A DNA stretch of 64,000 bases, taken from positions 1 through 64,000 of the forward strand of contig CAVZPO010000010.1 in assembly GCA_963777165.1 (NCBI GenBank). The letters run 5' to 3'. Shown here piece after piece: positions 26,264 through 35,616 of this stretch (its first letter is position 1; the number at the start of each line of letters is the position of its first letter). Source of the stretch: DYJB01 sp963777165 (lineage in GTDB: Bacteria > Chloroflexota > Anaerolineae > Anaerolineales > E44-bin32). The translations under genes and the position numbers were made by a program. Below the pieces are notes generated by a model. The model was not told where the DNA came from and searched no databases. It saw nothing but the letters and a program-made list of their open reading frames with translations.

Positions 26264-27608
26264 ATGGCACTTACCGGACTCGAAATCTACAAACTCCTGC
26301 CGCAGACGAACTGCAAGGAGTGCTCCTTCCCCACCTGCCTGGCCTTCGCCATGAAGCTGGCCGCCAAACAGGCCGAGCTCAAAGCCTGCCCCTACGTCAG
26401 CGAGGAATCAAAGACCAAGCTGGAGGCCGCATCCTCCCCGCCCATACGGCTGGTGGAGCTCGTCAGCGAGGACGGCAAAGTGGCCGTCGGCAATGAGACC
26501 GTCCTCTTCCGGCATGAGAAGACCTTCTACCACCGCCCCGGCCTATTCCTGCGCTTGAAGGACAGCCTGCCGGTGGAAGAAATCAAGAAGCAGGCCGCGG
26601 CGGCCGATGCCTACAAGGCCGACTACGTCGGCATTCCGTTGACGCTCGACGGATTCGCCATCGAAGCCGTCTCCGGGGATCCGGCCGCCTTCGCCGCAGC
26701 GGTGAAGGCCGTGCGCGCGGCGAGCAAGAAGCCCCTGATCCTGCTGGCCTCCGCCCCCGAGGTCGCCAAAGCCGGGGTCGAGGCCGCCGCGGGGACCCGT
26801 CCACTGCTGCACGCCGCCAACGCCGGCAACTGGCAGGCGATGGCCGAAATCGCCAAGGCCGCCAAGGTTCCGCTGGCTGCACGCGCCGACACCCTCGACG
26901 ACCTGGCCGCGCTCACCCAGTCGCTGACCCAGGCAGGCATCGAGGATCTGGTCCTCGACCCGGGCGTGCTGGGCCCGAAGGACTCGCTCGAGAAACTGAC
27001 CACCATCCGCCGGCTGGCCCTGCAAGAAGAACTTCCGGCCGCTCGGCTTCCCGATCATCACCTTCCCCGGCGCCAGCGGGAAGGCCGACGAGGTCCTGCT
27101 GGCGGCGGAACACATCGCCAAGTACGCCGGATTGATCGTCCTCGAGTCGTTCGATCCGGCCAGCCTGTACGGCCTGCTCGTCCTGCGGCAGAACATCTAC
27201 ACCGACCCGCAGAAGCCGATCCAGGTCCAACCCGGGTTGTATGAGATCAACAGCCCCAAGGACACCTCGCCGGTGATGGTGACGACCAACTTCTCGATCA
27301 CCTACTTCGCCGTCGCCAACGAGGTCGAGGGCTCGGGCTGGCCGGCCTGGCTGGTCGTCACCGACGCCGAGGGCATGAGTGTGCTGACGGCGTGGGCGGC
27401 CGGGAAGTTCGACTCGGAACGGATCGCCAAGGCGGTCAAGACCACCGGCGTCGAAGCCAAGGTCGGGCACCGCAAGGTGATTATTCCGGGCCAGGTGGCC
27501 GTGCTCTCCGGCGAGTTGGAGGGCGACATGCCCGGGTGGACGATCATGGTTGGGCCGCGCGAGGCCGTAGACATCGGGGCCTTCTTGAAAGCGATGTGGG
27601 CCAACTAG
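26264..27608 (+). CDS. acsC: Corrinoid iron-sulfur protein, large subunit, one apparent frameshift
   Basis: Large CFeSP subunit (AcsC/CdhE). The N-terminal [4Fe-4S] domain shows C-x2-C-x4-C-x16-C (NCKECSFPTCLAF ... KACPY) within residues 18-45; this cluster reductively reactivates Co(II). A TIM barrel follows, and the C-terminal cobalamin-binding domain is seen as TTNFSITYFAVANEVEGSG and AEGMSVLTAWAAGKF. A single net +1 break near 27027 (inside LALQ to KKNFRPLGFPIITF) splits it. It is followed by a hairpin at 27651. Confidence 0.92.
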
Positions 27609-27650
27609 GCCTCTGGCGGCAGGACCGAAGCGCGCGCACACTGCCTGCCC

Positions 27651-27675
27651 CGGGGGTGGTCTCTGACCACCCCCG
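27651..27675 (+). terminator. Hairpin after acsC
   Basis: CGGGGGTGGT and ACCACCCCCG pair perfectly around CTCTG. No T run follows, so it may be a partial terminator or an RNA-stability element separating the catalytic acs genes from the accessory genes. Confidence 0.55.
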
Positions 27676-27700
27676 TCCGGCCCCTATGCAGAGGAGAATC

Positions 27701-28408
27701 TTGAACAGGATCCGCATCCATCGCCCACTGCTGTTGCTCTCAGCTCTCATCCTTGCCGCGTTGGGCTGCGGGCTTCCAAGCGGTTCCGGGCCGGCGCCCA
27801 CTCCGGGTCCGCCCGCCACGCCGGCGATCTTCTTGCCCCCCGAGTGGACCCCTACGCCTGCACCTCCTACGCCTGACGTGCCTGCAGACTGGCAGGAGTT
27901 CGAAGGCGGCCGAGTGCACTTGTGGCTGCCGGGGAGCTTCGAAGGCGGCGACATGGGGGCCAAGTTCCAAGCGATCCTGGAAACCCTAAGGACGCTGGGA
28001 CCGGAGTTCGCGCAGACCGTCCAGGTCCTCGAGCAGAATCCGGACGTCTTCGTCCTGTGGGCCTTCGACCCACAGCCGGGACCCACGGGGTCCATCACCA
28101 ACGTGAACGTCACCAGAGTAGACGTGCCCGAGGCCACCACGATCGATGACTACCTCGATGTGTCGATTGAGTTGCTGCCATCCTCCTTCGAGGTCATCGA
28201 CCGCGGGATTGTGAACGTGGGCGACTATGACATGGGGAAGCTGGTGTTGAGCTCCAACGTTCAGGGTCTGCGAGGCATGTCCGTCGTCTACTCCTTCAGG
28301 GATGGCAACCAATTCTGGAATGTGACCTACTCCACCGGGGCAGACGAGTTCGTCACTCGCTCGCCGGCATGGGGGCGGAGCATCTCCACCTTGCGAATGG
28401 GAGACTGA
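27701..28408 (+). CDS. Lipoprotein of unknown function inside the acs cluster
   Basis: About 235 residues. It has a signal peptide with lipobox LAALGCG (Cys near residue 23), a Pro/Thr linker (TPTPAPPTPDVPADW) and a globular domain without motifs known to me. I prefer TTG 27701, which has AGAGGAGA five bases upstream; ATG 27686 is in frame, five codons longer, and lacks a ribosome site. Similar domains (GGRVHLWLPGSFEGGD, then VINVGDYDMGKLVL-like strands) occur in other Chloroflexota lipoproteins by my recollection. Its place between acsC and acsV is odd for an exported protein. Confidence 0.65.
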   Translation: MNRIRIHRPLLLLSALILAALGCGLPSGSGPAPTPGPPATPAIFLPPEWTPTPAPPTPDVPADWQEFEGGRVHLWLPGSFEGGDMGAKFQAILETLRTLGPEFAQTVQVLEQNPDVFVLWAFDPQPGPTGSITNVNVTRVDVPEATTIDDYLDVSIELLPSSFEVIDRGIVNVGDYDMGKLVLSSNVQGLRGMSVVYSFRDGNQFWNVTYSTGADEFVTRSPAWGRSISTLRMGD

Positions 28409-28548
28409 TGCCCGAGTCCTGCGCGAACTGGCGATGGCCGGAAGACCCCGCCGGGAAGCGCGGGACGGGGGCCTCGTGCACCGCGACTCGGTGGCGGAGG
28501 GACTTGCGCCTCCGTCCGGCCCTGATGGCCGGTCGGTCGGTGTGAGCG

Positions 28549-30489
28549 ATGCGGATGGCGAACCACAAGGTCACGCTCCTGCCTGCGAACCAAACGGTCG
28601 AGGTCCCCACCGGGTCGCTCGTGGCGGAGGCCATCCAACAGGCCGGTCTGGAGATCACGCAGCCGTGCGGCGGGCAGGGACGCTGCGGCCGCTGTGCCGT
28701 GTTCATCCAGGGCGACGGGGCGCGCCGCCGTTCGACCCTCCGCCTCTCGGCCGAAGATCTGGACTCGGGCTACGCCCTCGCATGCCAGACGGTGGTCGAG
28801 GGGGACCTGACGGTCACGATCCCCGAGCAGGAGCGCATCGAGCGCCGCCTCGTCACCGACAAGACCGCCAAGACGATCGAAGTCCCCTTCCCTTACGAGC
28901 CAGGCCTGCAGGGAGTGCGCGCCTTCCGGCTGTACCTGCAGGAACCGTCGCTGCAGGACAATAAGGATGACCTGGGCCGGCTGCAAGTGGCCCTGGCTGC
29001 CGCGGGGTACCCGGCGGTCGATGTGCCGCTGACGCTGGTGCGACGGCTCGGGTCCGTGCTGCGCGAGTGTGACTGGTCCCCCTGGGTGGTGCTCGAGGTG
29101 GAGGCCTGGAACCAGCCGCAAGGGCCGGCGCGCCTGATCGACGCCGCCGCCGACCCGATCGAGCCCGTGGCGGTGGCCATCGATATCGGGACGACGACCG
29201 TCAGCGCCTATCTGGTCGATTTGACCACCGGCGAGGTGCTCGGCTCCTCGGCCGAGTACAACGGCCAGATCCAGTGCGGCGAGGATGTGATCTCGAGGAT
29301 CATCTACGCCGGACGCGACGGCGGGCTCGCCGAGCTCGGGCAGCGCGTGCGCCAGACCATCGCCGAGCTGCTGGAGCGTCTGCAGAAGCGCACCGGCGTG
29401 GCGCCGAGCCAGATCTACCGGGCGACCGTCGCCGGCAACACGACGATGATCCACCTGTTCCTTGGACTGCCGCCGGCGTCCATCCGCTTGGCACCATATA
29501 TCCCGACGGTCAACATGCCGGCGCCGATCCTGGCGCACGAGATTGAGCTGGGGATCCACCCGCTGGCCAGCGTCGACTGCCTGCCGGGCGTCGCCTCCTA
29601 CGTCGGCTCCGACATCACCGCCGGCGTCCTGGCCTGCGGCCTTTCGGAGACCGACCTGCTCACGCTGTTCATCGATGTCGGTACGAACGGCGAGATCGTG
29701 CTCGGCACACATGACTGGCAGGTGGCCTGCGCCTGTTCCGCCGGCCCGGCCTTCGAGGGCGCCGGCGTGGTGAACGGGATGCGCGCCACCGAGGGCGCGA
29801 TCGAAGAAGTGTGGGTCAGCTCCGGAACCCTGGAGCCGACCTGGCGCGTGATCGGCGGCGGCAAGCCGCGCGGCATCTGCGGCTCGGGCCTGATCTCACT
29901 TCTGGCGGAGCTTTTCGTCACCGGCGTCATCGATCGGGGGGGCAACGTCAAGCTGGATCTGGACACGCCGCGCGTCCGGGAGGGCGCACACGGCCCCGAA
30001 TACGTCATCGCCTGGGCGAGCGAGACCAGCACCGGGAGCGACCTGGCGCTGACCAAGGTGGATGTCGACAACCTGCTGCGCGCCAAGGCCGCCATCTTCG
30101 CCGGGTTCAGCGTGCTGGCCACCAGCGTCGGCGTGCGCCTGGAGGACGTCCAGCAGGTGTTGGTCGGCGGGTCCTTCGGCAAGTACATCAACGTCGAGAA
30201 GGCGATCCAGATCGGCCTGCTGCCTGACCTGCCCTGGGACCGTTTCAAGTTCCTGGGGAACACGGCCGTGCTCGGGACCTATCGCGCACTGCTCTCGCGC
30301 GACGAACGTGATCGCCTCGGCCAGATCGCCCGCGGCATGACCTATCTCGAGCTCTCGGCTGACAACTCGTTCTATGACGCCTTCACCGCGGCGCTCTTCC
30401 TCCCCCATACCGAGATCGCCCGCTTCCCCAGCGTCGCCGGCATCTGGGATCGCCAGGCTGGCGGCGAGGCGCAGGGAGGCGCAGCATGA
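28549..30489 (+). CDS. acsV: Reductive activator of the corrinoid iron-sulfur protein (RACo/AcsV, ASKHA family)
   Basis: A 646-residue ATP-dependent activator that re-reduces inactive Co(II) CFeSP. The N-terminal [2Fe-2S] ferredoxin domain has QPCGGQGRCGRCAVF (residues about 40-55) and a fourth Cys in ALACQT. After a linker and middle domain comes the ASKHA ATPase: VAIDIGTTTVSAYLVDL (phosphate 1), TVAGNTTMIHLFLG, FIDVGTNGEIVLG (phosphate 2) and GGGKPRGICGSGLI. The frame is intact. It overlaps the radical SAM gene by four bases (ATGA), so the two are probably translated together. Confidence 0.92.
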   Translation: MRMANHKVTLLPANQTVEVPTGSLVAEAIQQAGLEITQPCGGQGRCGRCAVFIQGDGARRRSTLRLSAEDLDSGYALACQTVVEGDLTVTIPEQERIERRLVTDKTAKTIEVPFPYEPGLQGVRAFRLYLQEPSLQDNKDDLGRLQVALAAAGYPAVDVPLTLVRRLGSVLRECDWSPWVVLEVEAWNQPQGPARLIDAAADPIEPVAVAIDIGTTTVSAYLVDLTTGEVLGSSAEYNGQIQCGEDVISRIIYAGRDGGLAELGQRVRQTIAELLERLQKRTGVAPSQIYRATVAGNTTMIHLFLGLPPASIRLAPYIPTVNMPAPILAHEIELGIHPLASVDCLPGVASYVGSDITAGVLACGLSETDLLTLFIDVGTNGEIVLGTHDWQVACACSAGPAFEGAGVVNGMRATEGAIEEVWVSSGTLEPTWRVIGGGKPRGICGSGLISLLAELFVTGVIDRGGNVKLDLDTPRVREGAHGPEYVIAWASETSTGSDLALTKVDVDNLLRAKAAIFAGFSVLATSVGVRLEDVQQVLVGGSFGKYINVEKAIQIGLLPDLPWDRFKFLGNTAVLGTYRALLSRDERDRLGQIARGMTYLELSADNSFYDAFTAALFLPHTEIARFPSVAGIWDRQAGGEAQGGAA

Positions 30490-31385
30490 CTCTGGCCGGC
30501 CTGCACCTCCTGCTCACCTACCGCTGCACGTTCGAGTGCGATCACTGTTTTGTGTGGGGGAGCCCAAAGCAGCAGGGAGTCTTCACCCTGGATCGAATCC
30601 GTCGGGCCCTCGATCAAGCATGCGATCTGGGCACGATCGAGTGGGTCTTCTTCGAGGGCGGCGAGCCATTCCTCTATCATCCGATCCTGGTCCAGGCAGC
30701 GCACGACGCCTCGGCCCGCGGCTTTCGAGTCGGCGTGGTGACCAATGGGTACTGGGCAACAACGGTCGACGACGCCCGCGTCTGGCTCGAACCGTTCGCC
30801 GGCCACCTGCATTCGCTGTCCGCCTCCACCGATGAGCTGCATTCCGATGAGCGGGTGAGTCACGAAGCGCTCAACGTTATGAACGCCTGCGAGGCGCTCG
30901 GCATCCCGGCCGATTTGATCGTGTGTGACCTGCCAGGCGGCGCCGAGCCTGAGGCGCGGCATGGTGCGCCGGTGGAGGGCGGATCGATCATGTACCGTGG
31001 GCGCGCCGCCGTCACGCTCGCTCCCAAAGCGCCGGCGCTCCCCTGGGACTCCTTCGACGAGTGCCCACACGAGCAGTTGGACGACCCCCGGCGCCTGCAT
31101 CTCGATCCCATGGGCAATCTGCATTTGTGCCAGGGCCTGCTGATGGGGAACCTGTTCGAGCAGCCGCTTAAGGAACTCGTCCGCGCCTATCGGCCAAAGC
31201 AGCACCCGATCGTCGGCCCCCTGCTCCAGGGCGGACCGGCGGAAGTTGTGCGGCGCTACGCCGTCCCGCACACCGAGTCGTATGCCGACGCCTGCCACCT
31301 GTGCTACACGGCGCGCCTGGCGCTGCGGCCTCGATTCCGTGAAGTGCTCGGGCCGGGTCAGATGTACGGGGAGGGGTTGACGTGA
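30486..31385 (+). CDS. Radical SAM protein with SPASM-like C-terminal cysteines, unknown substrate
   Basis: A 299-residue radical SAM enzyme. Seen: CX3CX2C at residues 14, 18 and 21 (YRCTFECDHCFVWG), a glycine-rich FFEGGEPFLY (GGE motif) near residue 60, and later cysteines (DECPHEQ, LHLCQGLLMG, DACHLCY) spaced like an auxiliary SPASM or twitch cluster. It is coupled to acsV by an ATGA overlap and to the toroid protein by GTGA, giving a three-gene translational unit. SPASM enzymes often modify peptides or proteins; a protein of the CODH/ACS system is a candidate target, but this is inference. Confidence 0.82.
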   Translation: MTLAGLHLLLTYRCTFECDHCFVWGSPKQQGVFTLDRIRRALDQACDLGTIEWVFFEGGEPFLYHPILVQAAHDASARGFRVGVVTNGYWATTVDDARVWLEPFAGHLHSLSASTDELHSDERVSHEALNVMNACEALGIPADLIVCDLPGGAEPEARHGAPVEGGSIMYRGRAAVTLAPKAPALPWDSFDECPHEQLDDPRRLHLDPMGNLHLCQGLLMGNLFEQPLKELVRAYRPKQHPIVGPLLQGGPAEVVRRYAVPHTESYADACHLCYTARLALRPRFREVLGPGQMYGEGLT

Positions 31386-32428
31386 GCCGCTCCGTCGATC
31401 CGGTGCTCGACTGGCTGCTCGAGAAGCGCGATCCCGGCGTGCGCGCCTTCGCGCTGCGCGATTTGGTGGGCGCGCCGGCCGACGATCCCGACGTGCTCGC
31501 CGCCCGGCGGGCGGCCCTGCGCACCTCGCCCGTGCTCGAGATTCTCGAAGCTCAACAGCCGGAGGGTTGGTGGGTGAAGCCCGGCCCTGGCTACAGCCCG
31601 AAGTATCGGGGCACAGTCTGGTCGATGATCTTCCTCGGACAGCTCGGCGTCGATGGTGGTGCCCGGCGCGTGCGCCAAGGAGCCGACTACCTCCTCGATC
31701 ACACTCGCGCCCGCGCCCCCTACGGCGGATTCTCCTACAACGGCACACCCGCGGGGCTGCTGCACTGCCTGGCGGGCAATCTGTGCGCCTCGCTGCTTGA
31801 GCTGGGCTTCGGCGACGACCCGCGGCTGCAGCAGGCGCTCGATTGGCTGGCGCGGAGCATCACCGGAGACGAGATCCAGCCGGCAGCCTCAGGGTTGAAG
31901 AGCGTGTCGAACGGACCAAGCGAGGTGGCGCGCTACTTCCGGTCCGGCAACTCCGGCCCGGGATTCCTGTGCGCGGCGAACAACCATTTCGCCTGCGCCT
32001 GGGGCGCCATCCCTGCGCTCGACGCGCTGAGCCGGATTCCAGCCCGCCGCCGGACCCCCACCGTACGGCGGGCGATCGCGGCAGGCGAGGCATTCCTGTT
32101 CAGCCGCGATCCGGCTGCCGCCGACTACCCAACGCCCTACGGCGGCCCTCCCAGCCGAAGCTGGTTTCAATTCGGCTACCCGATGGGCTACGTGCAGGAT
32201 GTCCTGCGCAATCTCGAGGTATTGACAGCGCTGGGGCATGGGCACGATCCCCGACTGCGACATGCCGCTGATGATCTGCTCCGGCAGCGCGGCGGCGATG
32301 GGCGTTGGATGATGCGGTATTCGTACAAGGGTAAGGTGTGGCGGGACGTCGAGGCTAAAGGCAAACCGAGCAAGTGGGTGACGCTGCGGGCCCGACGGGT
32401 TCTGAAGCGGATGGGAGCGACGGTATGA
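31382..32428 (+). CDS. Alpha/alpha-toroid (terpenoid-cyclase-fold) protein coupled to the radical SAM gene
   Basis: A 348-residue helical-repeat protein with repeating units such as LLEKRDPGVRAFALRDLVG, ADYLLDHTRARAPYGGFSYN and EAFLFSRDPAAADYP, typical of the squalene-cyclase/prenyltransferase toroid. It has no DxDD or DCTAE catalytic motif and no signal peptide, so a binding or scaffold role is likelier than cyclisation. The start is GTG 31382 inside the radical SAM stop. Proteins of this kind sometimes carry a misleading NifH label. Its pairing with a radical SAM enzyme in an acs operon is unexplained. Confidence 0.7.
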   Translation: MSRSVDPVLDWLLEKRDPGVRAFALRDLVGAPADDPDVLAARRAALRTSPVLEILEAQQPEGWWVKPGPGYSPKYRGTVWSMIFLGQLGVDGGARRVRQGADYLLDHTRARAPYGGFSYNGTPAGLLHCLAGNLCASLLELGFGDDPRLQQALDWLARSITGDEIQPAASGLKSVSNGPSEVARYFRSGNSGPGFLCAANNHFACAWGAIPALDALSRIPARRRTPTVRRAIAAGEAFLFSRDPAAADYPTPYGGPPSRSWFQFGYPMGYVQDVLRNLEVLTALGHGHDPRLRHAADDLLRQRGGDGRWMMRYSYKGKVWRDVEAKGKPSKWVTLRARRVLKRMGATV

Positions 32429-32453
32429 CCACCCATTGGAGGGGAGTGACGGT

Positions 32454-33221
32454 ATGACATTCACCATCGCACTGGCCGGCAAGGGAGGCACGGGAAAGAC
32501 AACGGTGGCGGCGCTGCTGATCCGCGCCCTGACCCGGCGCACGACTCAGCCGGTGCTGGCCATCGACGCCGACCCGGCGACCAACCTGCATATGGCCCTC
32601 GGGCTGCCGATGCCCGCCACAGCCGGGGAGATCCGCGAGGGGATGCTGGACACGGCCCAGGCCGGCCAGCTCGGCGTCTCCATCAGCCGGCAGGATCATC
32701 TGACGCGCGAGATCCGCATGGCGCTCGAGGAAGGCGACCAGGTCGACCTGCTGGCGATGGGACGACCGGAGGGCCAGGGCTGCTACTGTGCCGTCAATCA
32801 CCTGATGCGGCAGATCATCGACGAGCTCGGGCAAAGGTATGAATACGTGGTCATCGACAACGAGGCCGGCATGGAACACATCTCCCGGCGCACGACCAAG
32901 GACGTCGACCTGCTGCTGGTGGTTTCGGACCCGAGCCTGCGCGGGCTGCGCACGGCGGCCAGCATAGCCGAGATGGCCAGGGAGATCGAGGTCAATGTCC
33001 GCCGGGCGCTGCTGATCGTCAATCGGGTGGAAGGCGAGCTGACCCCCGAGCAGCAGGCGGCGATCGACGCCACCCGCCTGGAGGTGGCCGCCCTCATCCC
33101 GGCCGACCCGCGCGTCAATCAGCTCGACGCCCAGGGCCAGCCCTTGCTCCATCTCGACGGGGACTCACCGGCCTGCCGGGCCGTGGAATTGATGACCGAC
33201 CGACTCATCCACCATGCCTGA
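32454..33221 (+). CDS. cooC: CooC-type nickel-insertion ATPase
   Basis: A 255-residue MinD/NifH-superfamily ATPase that loads nickel into CODH (CooC) or ACS (AcsF). Seen: deviant Walker A AGKGGTGKTTVAA with the signature lysine, IDADPATNLHMALG, GQGCYCAVNHLMRQI carrying the CxC pair that binds Ni/Zn at the dimer interface, and VVIDNEAGMEHISRRTT. I chose the ATG at 32454 because GGAGGGGAG precedes it. A second, more divergent copy lies at 39653. Confidence 0.93.
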   Translation: MTFTIALAGKGGTGKTTVAALLIRALTRRTTQPVLAIDADPATNLHMALGLPMPATAGEIREGMLDTAQAGQLGVSISRQDHLTREIRMALEEGDQVDLLAMGRPEGQGCYCAVNHLMRQIIDELGQRYEYVVIDNEAGMEHISRRTTKDVDLLLVVSDPSLRGLRTAASIAEMAREIEVNVRRALLIVNRVEGELTPEQQAAIDATRLEVAALIPADPRVNQLDAQGQPLLHLDGDSPACRAVELMTDRLIHHA

Positions 33222-33238
33222 GCCCAAGGAGGAACTGC

Positions 33239-34162
33239 ATGTATAAGATCGGGGAGAACATCCACATCATCGCGCCCAAGGTGAAACAGGCCCTGACCGA
33301 TCGCGACGGGGCGTTCTTTGTCGACCTGGCCCGCCGGCAGCAGGCGGCGGGTGCGGACGTAGTGGACCTGAACATCGGGCCGCAGAAGAAGGCCGGCCCC
33401 GAGGTGGTCGACTGGCTGGTGGACGTCATGCAGGAGGCCGTCCCCGGCATGACCATCTCGCTCGACACGACCAACCTGGCGGCGATCGAGGCCGGCCTGA
33501 AGAAGATCGGCTCGAATTCGATCATCAACTCGACCTCGGCCGAGGAGGAGCGGCTGGCCAACGTCCCGCCCCTGGCCGCCCGCTACGGGGCCAAGCTGAT
33601 CGCCCTGTGCATGGAGAAGAGCGGCATCCCGGTCAGTGCCGATGCCCGGGTCTCCATCGCCATGGAGAAGCTGATCCCCCGCGCCCAGGAAGTGGGCATT
33701 CCGATGGCCAACCTGCTCGTCGATCCGCTGATCCTGACAGTTTCCGGCTGCCAAGAGTACGTTCCGCAGGCGATTGAAACCGTGCGCATGGTTAAGATGG
33801 TGATGGACCCGGCGCCGATGACCGTCGTCGGGCTGTCCAATGTGTCCAACCAGGTCCCGGCGGAGATGCGCCCGCTGATCAACCGGGTCTACATGGTGAT
33901 GTTGATGGGCGCCGGGCTCGACGCCGCCATCTTGGACCCGCTCGATGCGGACCTGATGGCGCTTATCCGCCTGATCGAGGGCCGCGATGCCAGCACGCCT
34001 CTGGGTGCCCTGTACCTCAAGCTTTTCGACGCCGTGGCCGCCGTGGGCGAGTTGCAGCACGAGGACGTGGACCATTCGGACCCGAGACAGGCAGAAGTCT
34101 GGAAGACGGTCCAGGTGCTGCTCAACAAGGTCATCTATACCGACTCGTACCTTCGGTTGTAG
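33239..34162 (+). CDS. acsE: Methyltetrahydrofolate:corrinoid iron-sulfur protein methyltransferase
   Basis: A 307-residue pterin-binding TIM barrel (AcsE/MeTr) that passes the methyl group from methyl-THF to the cobalt of CFeSP. Seen: MYKIGENIHIIAPKVKQAL, the pterin-site strand ADVVDLNIGP, ISLDTTNLAAIEAGLK, SIINSTSAEEERL and GLSNVSNQVP. Intact frame, AAGGAGG upstream. It comes 17 bases after cooC. In this organism it joins the carbonyl branch to the methyl branch represented here by the MetV-MetF fusion. Confidence 0.94.
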   Translation: MYKIGENIHIIAPKVKQALTDRDGAFFVDLARRQQAAGADVVDLNIGPQKKAGPEVVDWLVDVMQEAVPGMTISLDTTNLAAIEAGLKKIGSNSIINSTSAEEERLANVPPLAARYGAKLIALCMEKSGIPVSADARVSIAMEKLIPRAQEVGIPMANLLVDPLILTVSGCQEYVPQAIETVRMVKMVMDPAPMTVVGLSNVSNQVPAEMRPLINRVYMVMLMGAGLDAAILDPLDADLMALIRLIEGRDASTPLGALYLKLFDAVAAVGELQHEDVDHSDPRQAEVWKTVQVLLNKVIYTDSYLRL

Positions 34163-34226
34163 AAGCGGGGAGGGGATCCCGCCGGACATCGGCTGACGGC
34201 TCGGCCGTCGGCCAAGGAGCAACCCT

Positions 34227-35592
34227 ATGCCGAAATCGGTTCCGCCTGTAGACGTCGAGGCGCTTCTGGCCAAGGCCACGAAGCCCTCCGCGGATGCGAT
34301 GGTGCTGCATCCGTTCTACCGCGGCAAAGTCGAGGTCGCGCTCAAGTGCACCATCCGCGATTTCAATGACTTCGCCATCTGGTACACGCCGGGCGTGGCC
34401 GCCTCCTGCCGGGCGATCGCCGAGGACGTGGACCTGGTCTACGAGCACACCCACAAGTGGAACACCGTCGCCGTGGTGTCGGACGGCACGCGCGTCCTCG
34501 GCCTGGGCGACATCGGGCCCGAGGCCGGACTGCCGGTGATGGAGGGCAAGGCGCTGCTGTACAAGTACCTGGGCGGCGTCGACGCCTGGCCGATCATGCT
34601 CGACACCAAGGACCCGGACAAGATCATCGAGACGGTCATGCTGATCCAGCCCGGCTTCGGCGGGGTCAACCTGGAGGACATCTCGAACCCCAAGTGCTTC
34701 CGGATCCTGGACACCCTGCGGGCCCGGGCCGAGATCCCGATCTGGCACGACGACCAGCAGGGAACCGCCACCGTCACGTTGGCGGGGCTGATCAACGCCC
34801 TGAAGATCACCGGGCGCAAGATCGGCGATGCCCGGATTGTCTTTGTCGGTTCGGGCGCCTCCAACGTCGCCTGCGCCCGCCTGATCTTCTCTCACGGCGC
34901 CGACCCTGCCAAGTGCATGGTGGTCGACAGCAAGGGAATCCTGCACAAAGGCCGCACCGACCTCGAGATGCGCAAGGCCGAGTACGTCGACAAGTGGAAG
35001 ATGTGCCAGACCACCAACGACGAAGGCCGCCAGGGCGGGATCGCCGAGGCGATGCGGGGCGCCGACGTGCTCATCGCCCTGTCCAAGTCCGGCCCGGACG
35101 TGATCATGGCGGACTGGGTGCGCGCCATGGCGCCCGATCCGGTCGTCTTCTGCTGCGCCAATCCGGTGCCGGAGATGTGGCCGTGGGAAGCGCAGGCTGC
35201 CGGAGCGGCGGTCGTCGCCACCGGGCGCTCGGACTTCCCCAACCAGGTCAACAACTCGCTGCGGCTTCCCGGGCATCTTCCGCGGGACGCTCGACGTGCG
35301 GGCGACGACGATCACCGACCCGATGTGCATCGCCGCCGCCCTGGCCCTGGCTCGGGTATGGCCGAGGAGAAGGGCCTGCGGCCGGACTACATCCTGCCCA
35401 ACATGGACGAGTGGGAGGTCTTCCCACGCGAGGCGGCCGCCGTGGCGATGAAGGCCATCGAGGAGGGCGTGGCGCGCAAGAAGATGACCTACGAAGAGGA
35501 ACTCAAGAACGCCGAGGAGATCATCGGCCGTTCCCGTCGGCTCACCAAGACGCATGATGGACAACGGGTTCATCCCCGAGGCGCCGGTCTAG
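34227..35592 (+). CDS. NAD(P)-dependent malic enzyme, apparent frameshifts near the 3' end
   Basis: Oxidative decarboxylation of malate to pyruvate, about 453 residues. Seen: IWYTPGVAASCRAI, VVSDGTRVLGLGDIGPEAGL, GFGGVNLEDISNPKCFRIL, the metal-site WHDDQQGTATV and the Rossmann part IVFVGSGASNVACARL. After 35262 the frame breaks (net +1 near 35262, two near 35352-35357, one near 35552); read across, it gives GFPGIFRGTLDVRATTITD, MAEEKGLRPDYILP and finally DNGFIPEAPV with TAG at 35590. In an acetogenic context it may supply NAD(P)H and pyruvate. Confidence 0.88.
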
Positions 35593-35616
35593 CCGGCCGC
35601 GCGACAGAAGGAGACC

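Noticed and set aside
28327..29712. 461-codon open frame on the minus strand opposite acsV
   Set aside because: It is the antisense shadow of a well-supported gene in GC-rich DNA; its translation is Asp/Gly/His/Arg-rich with no domain.
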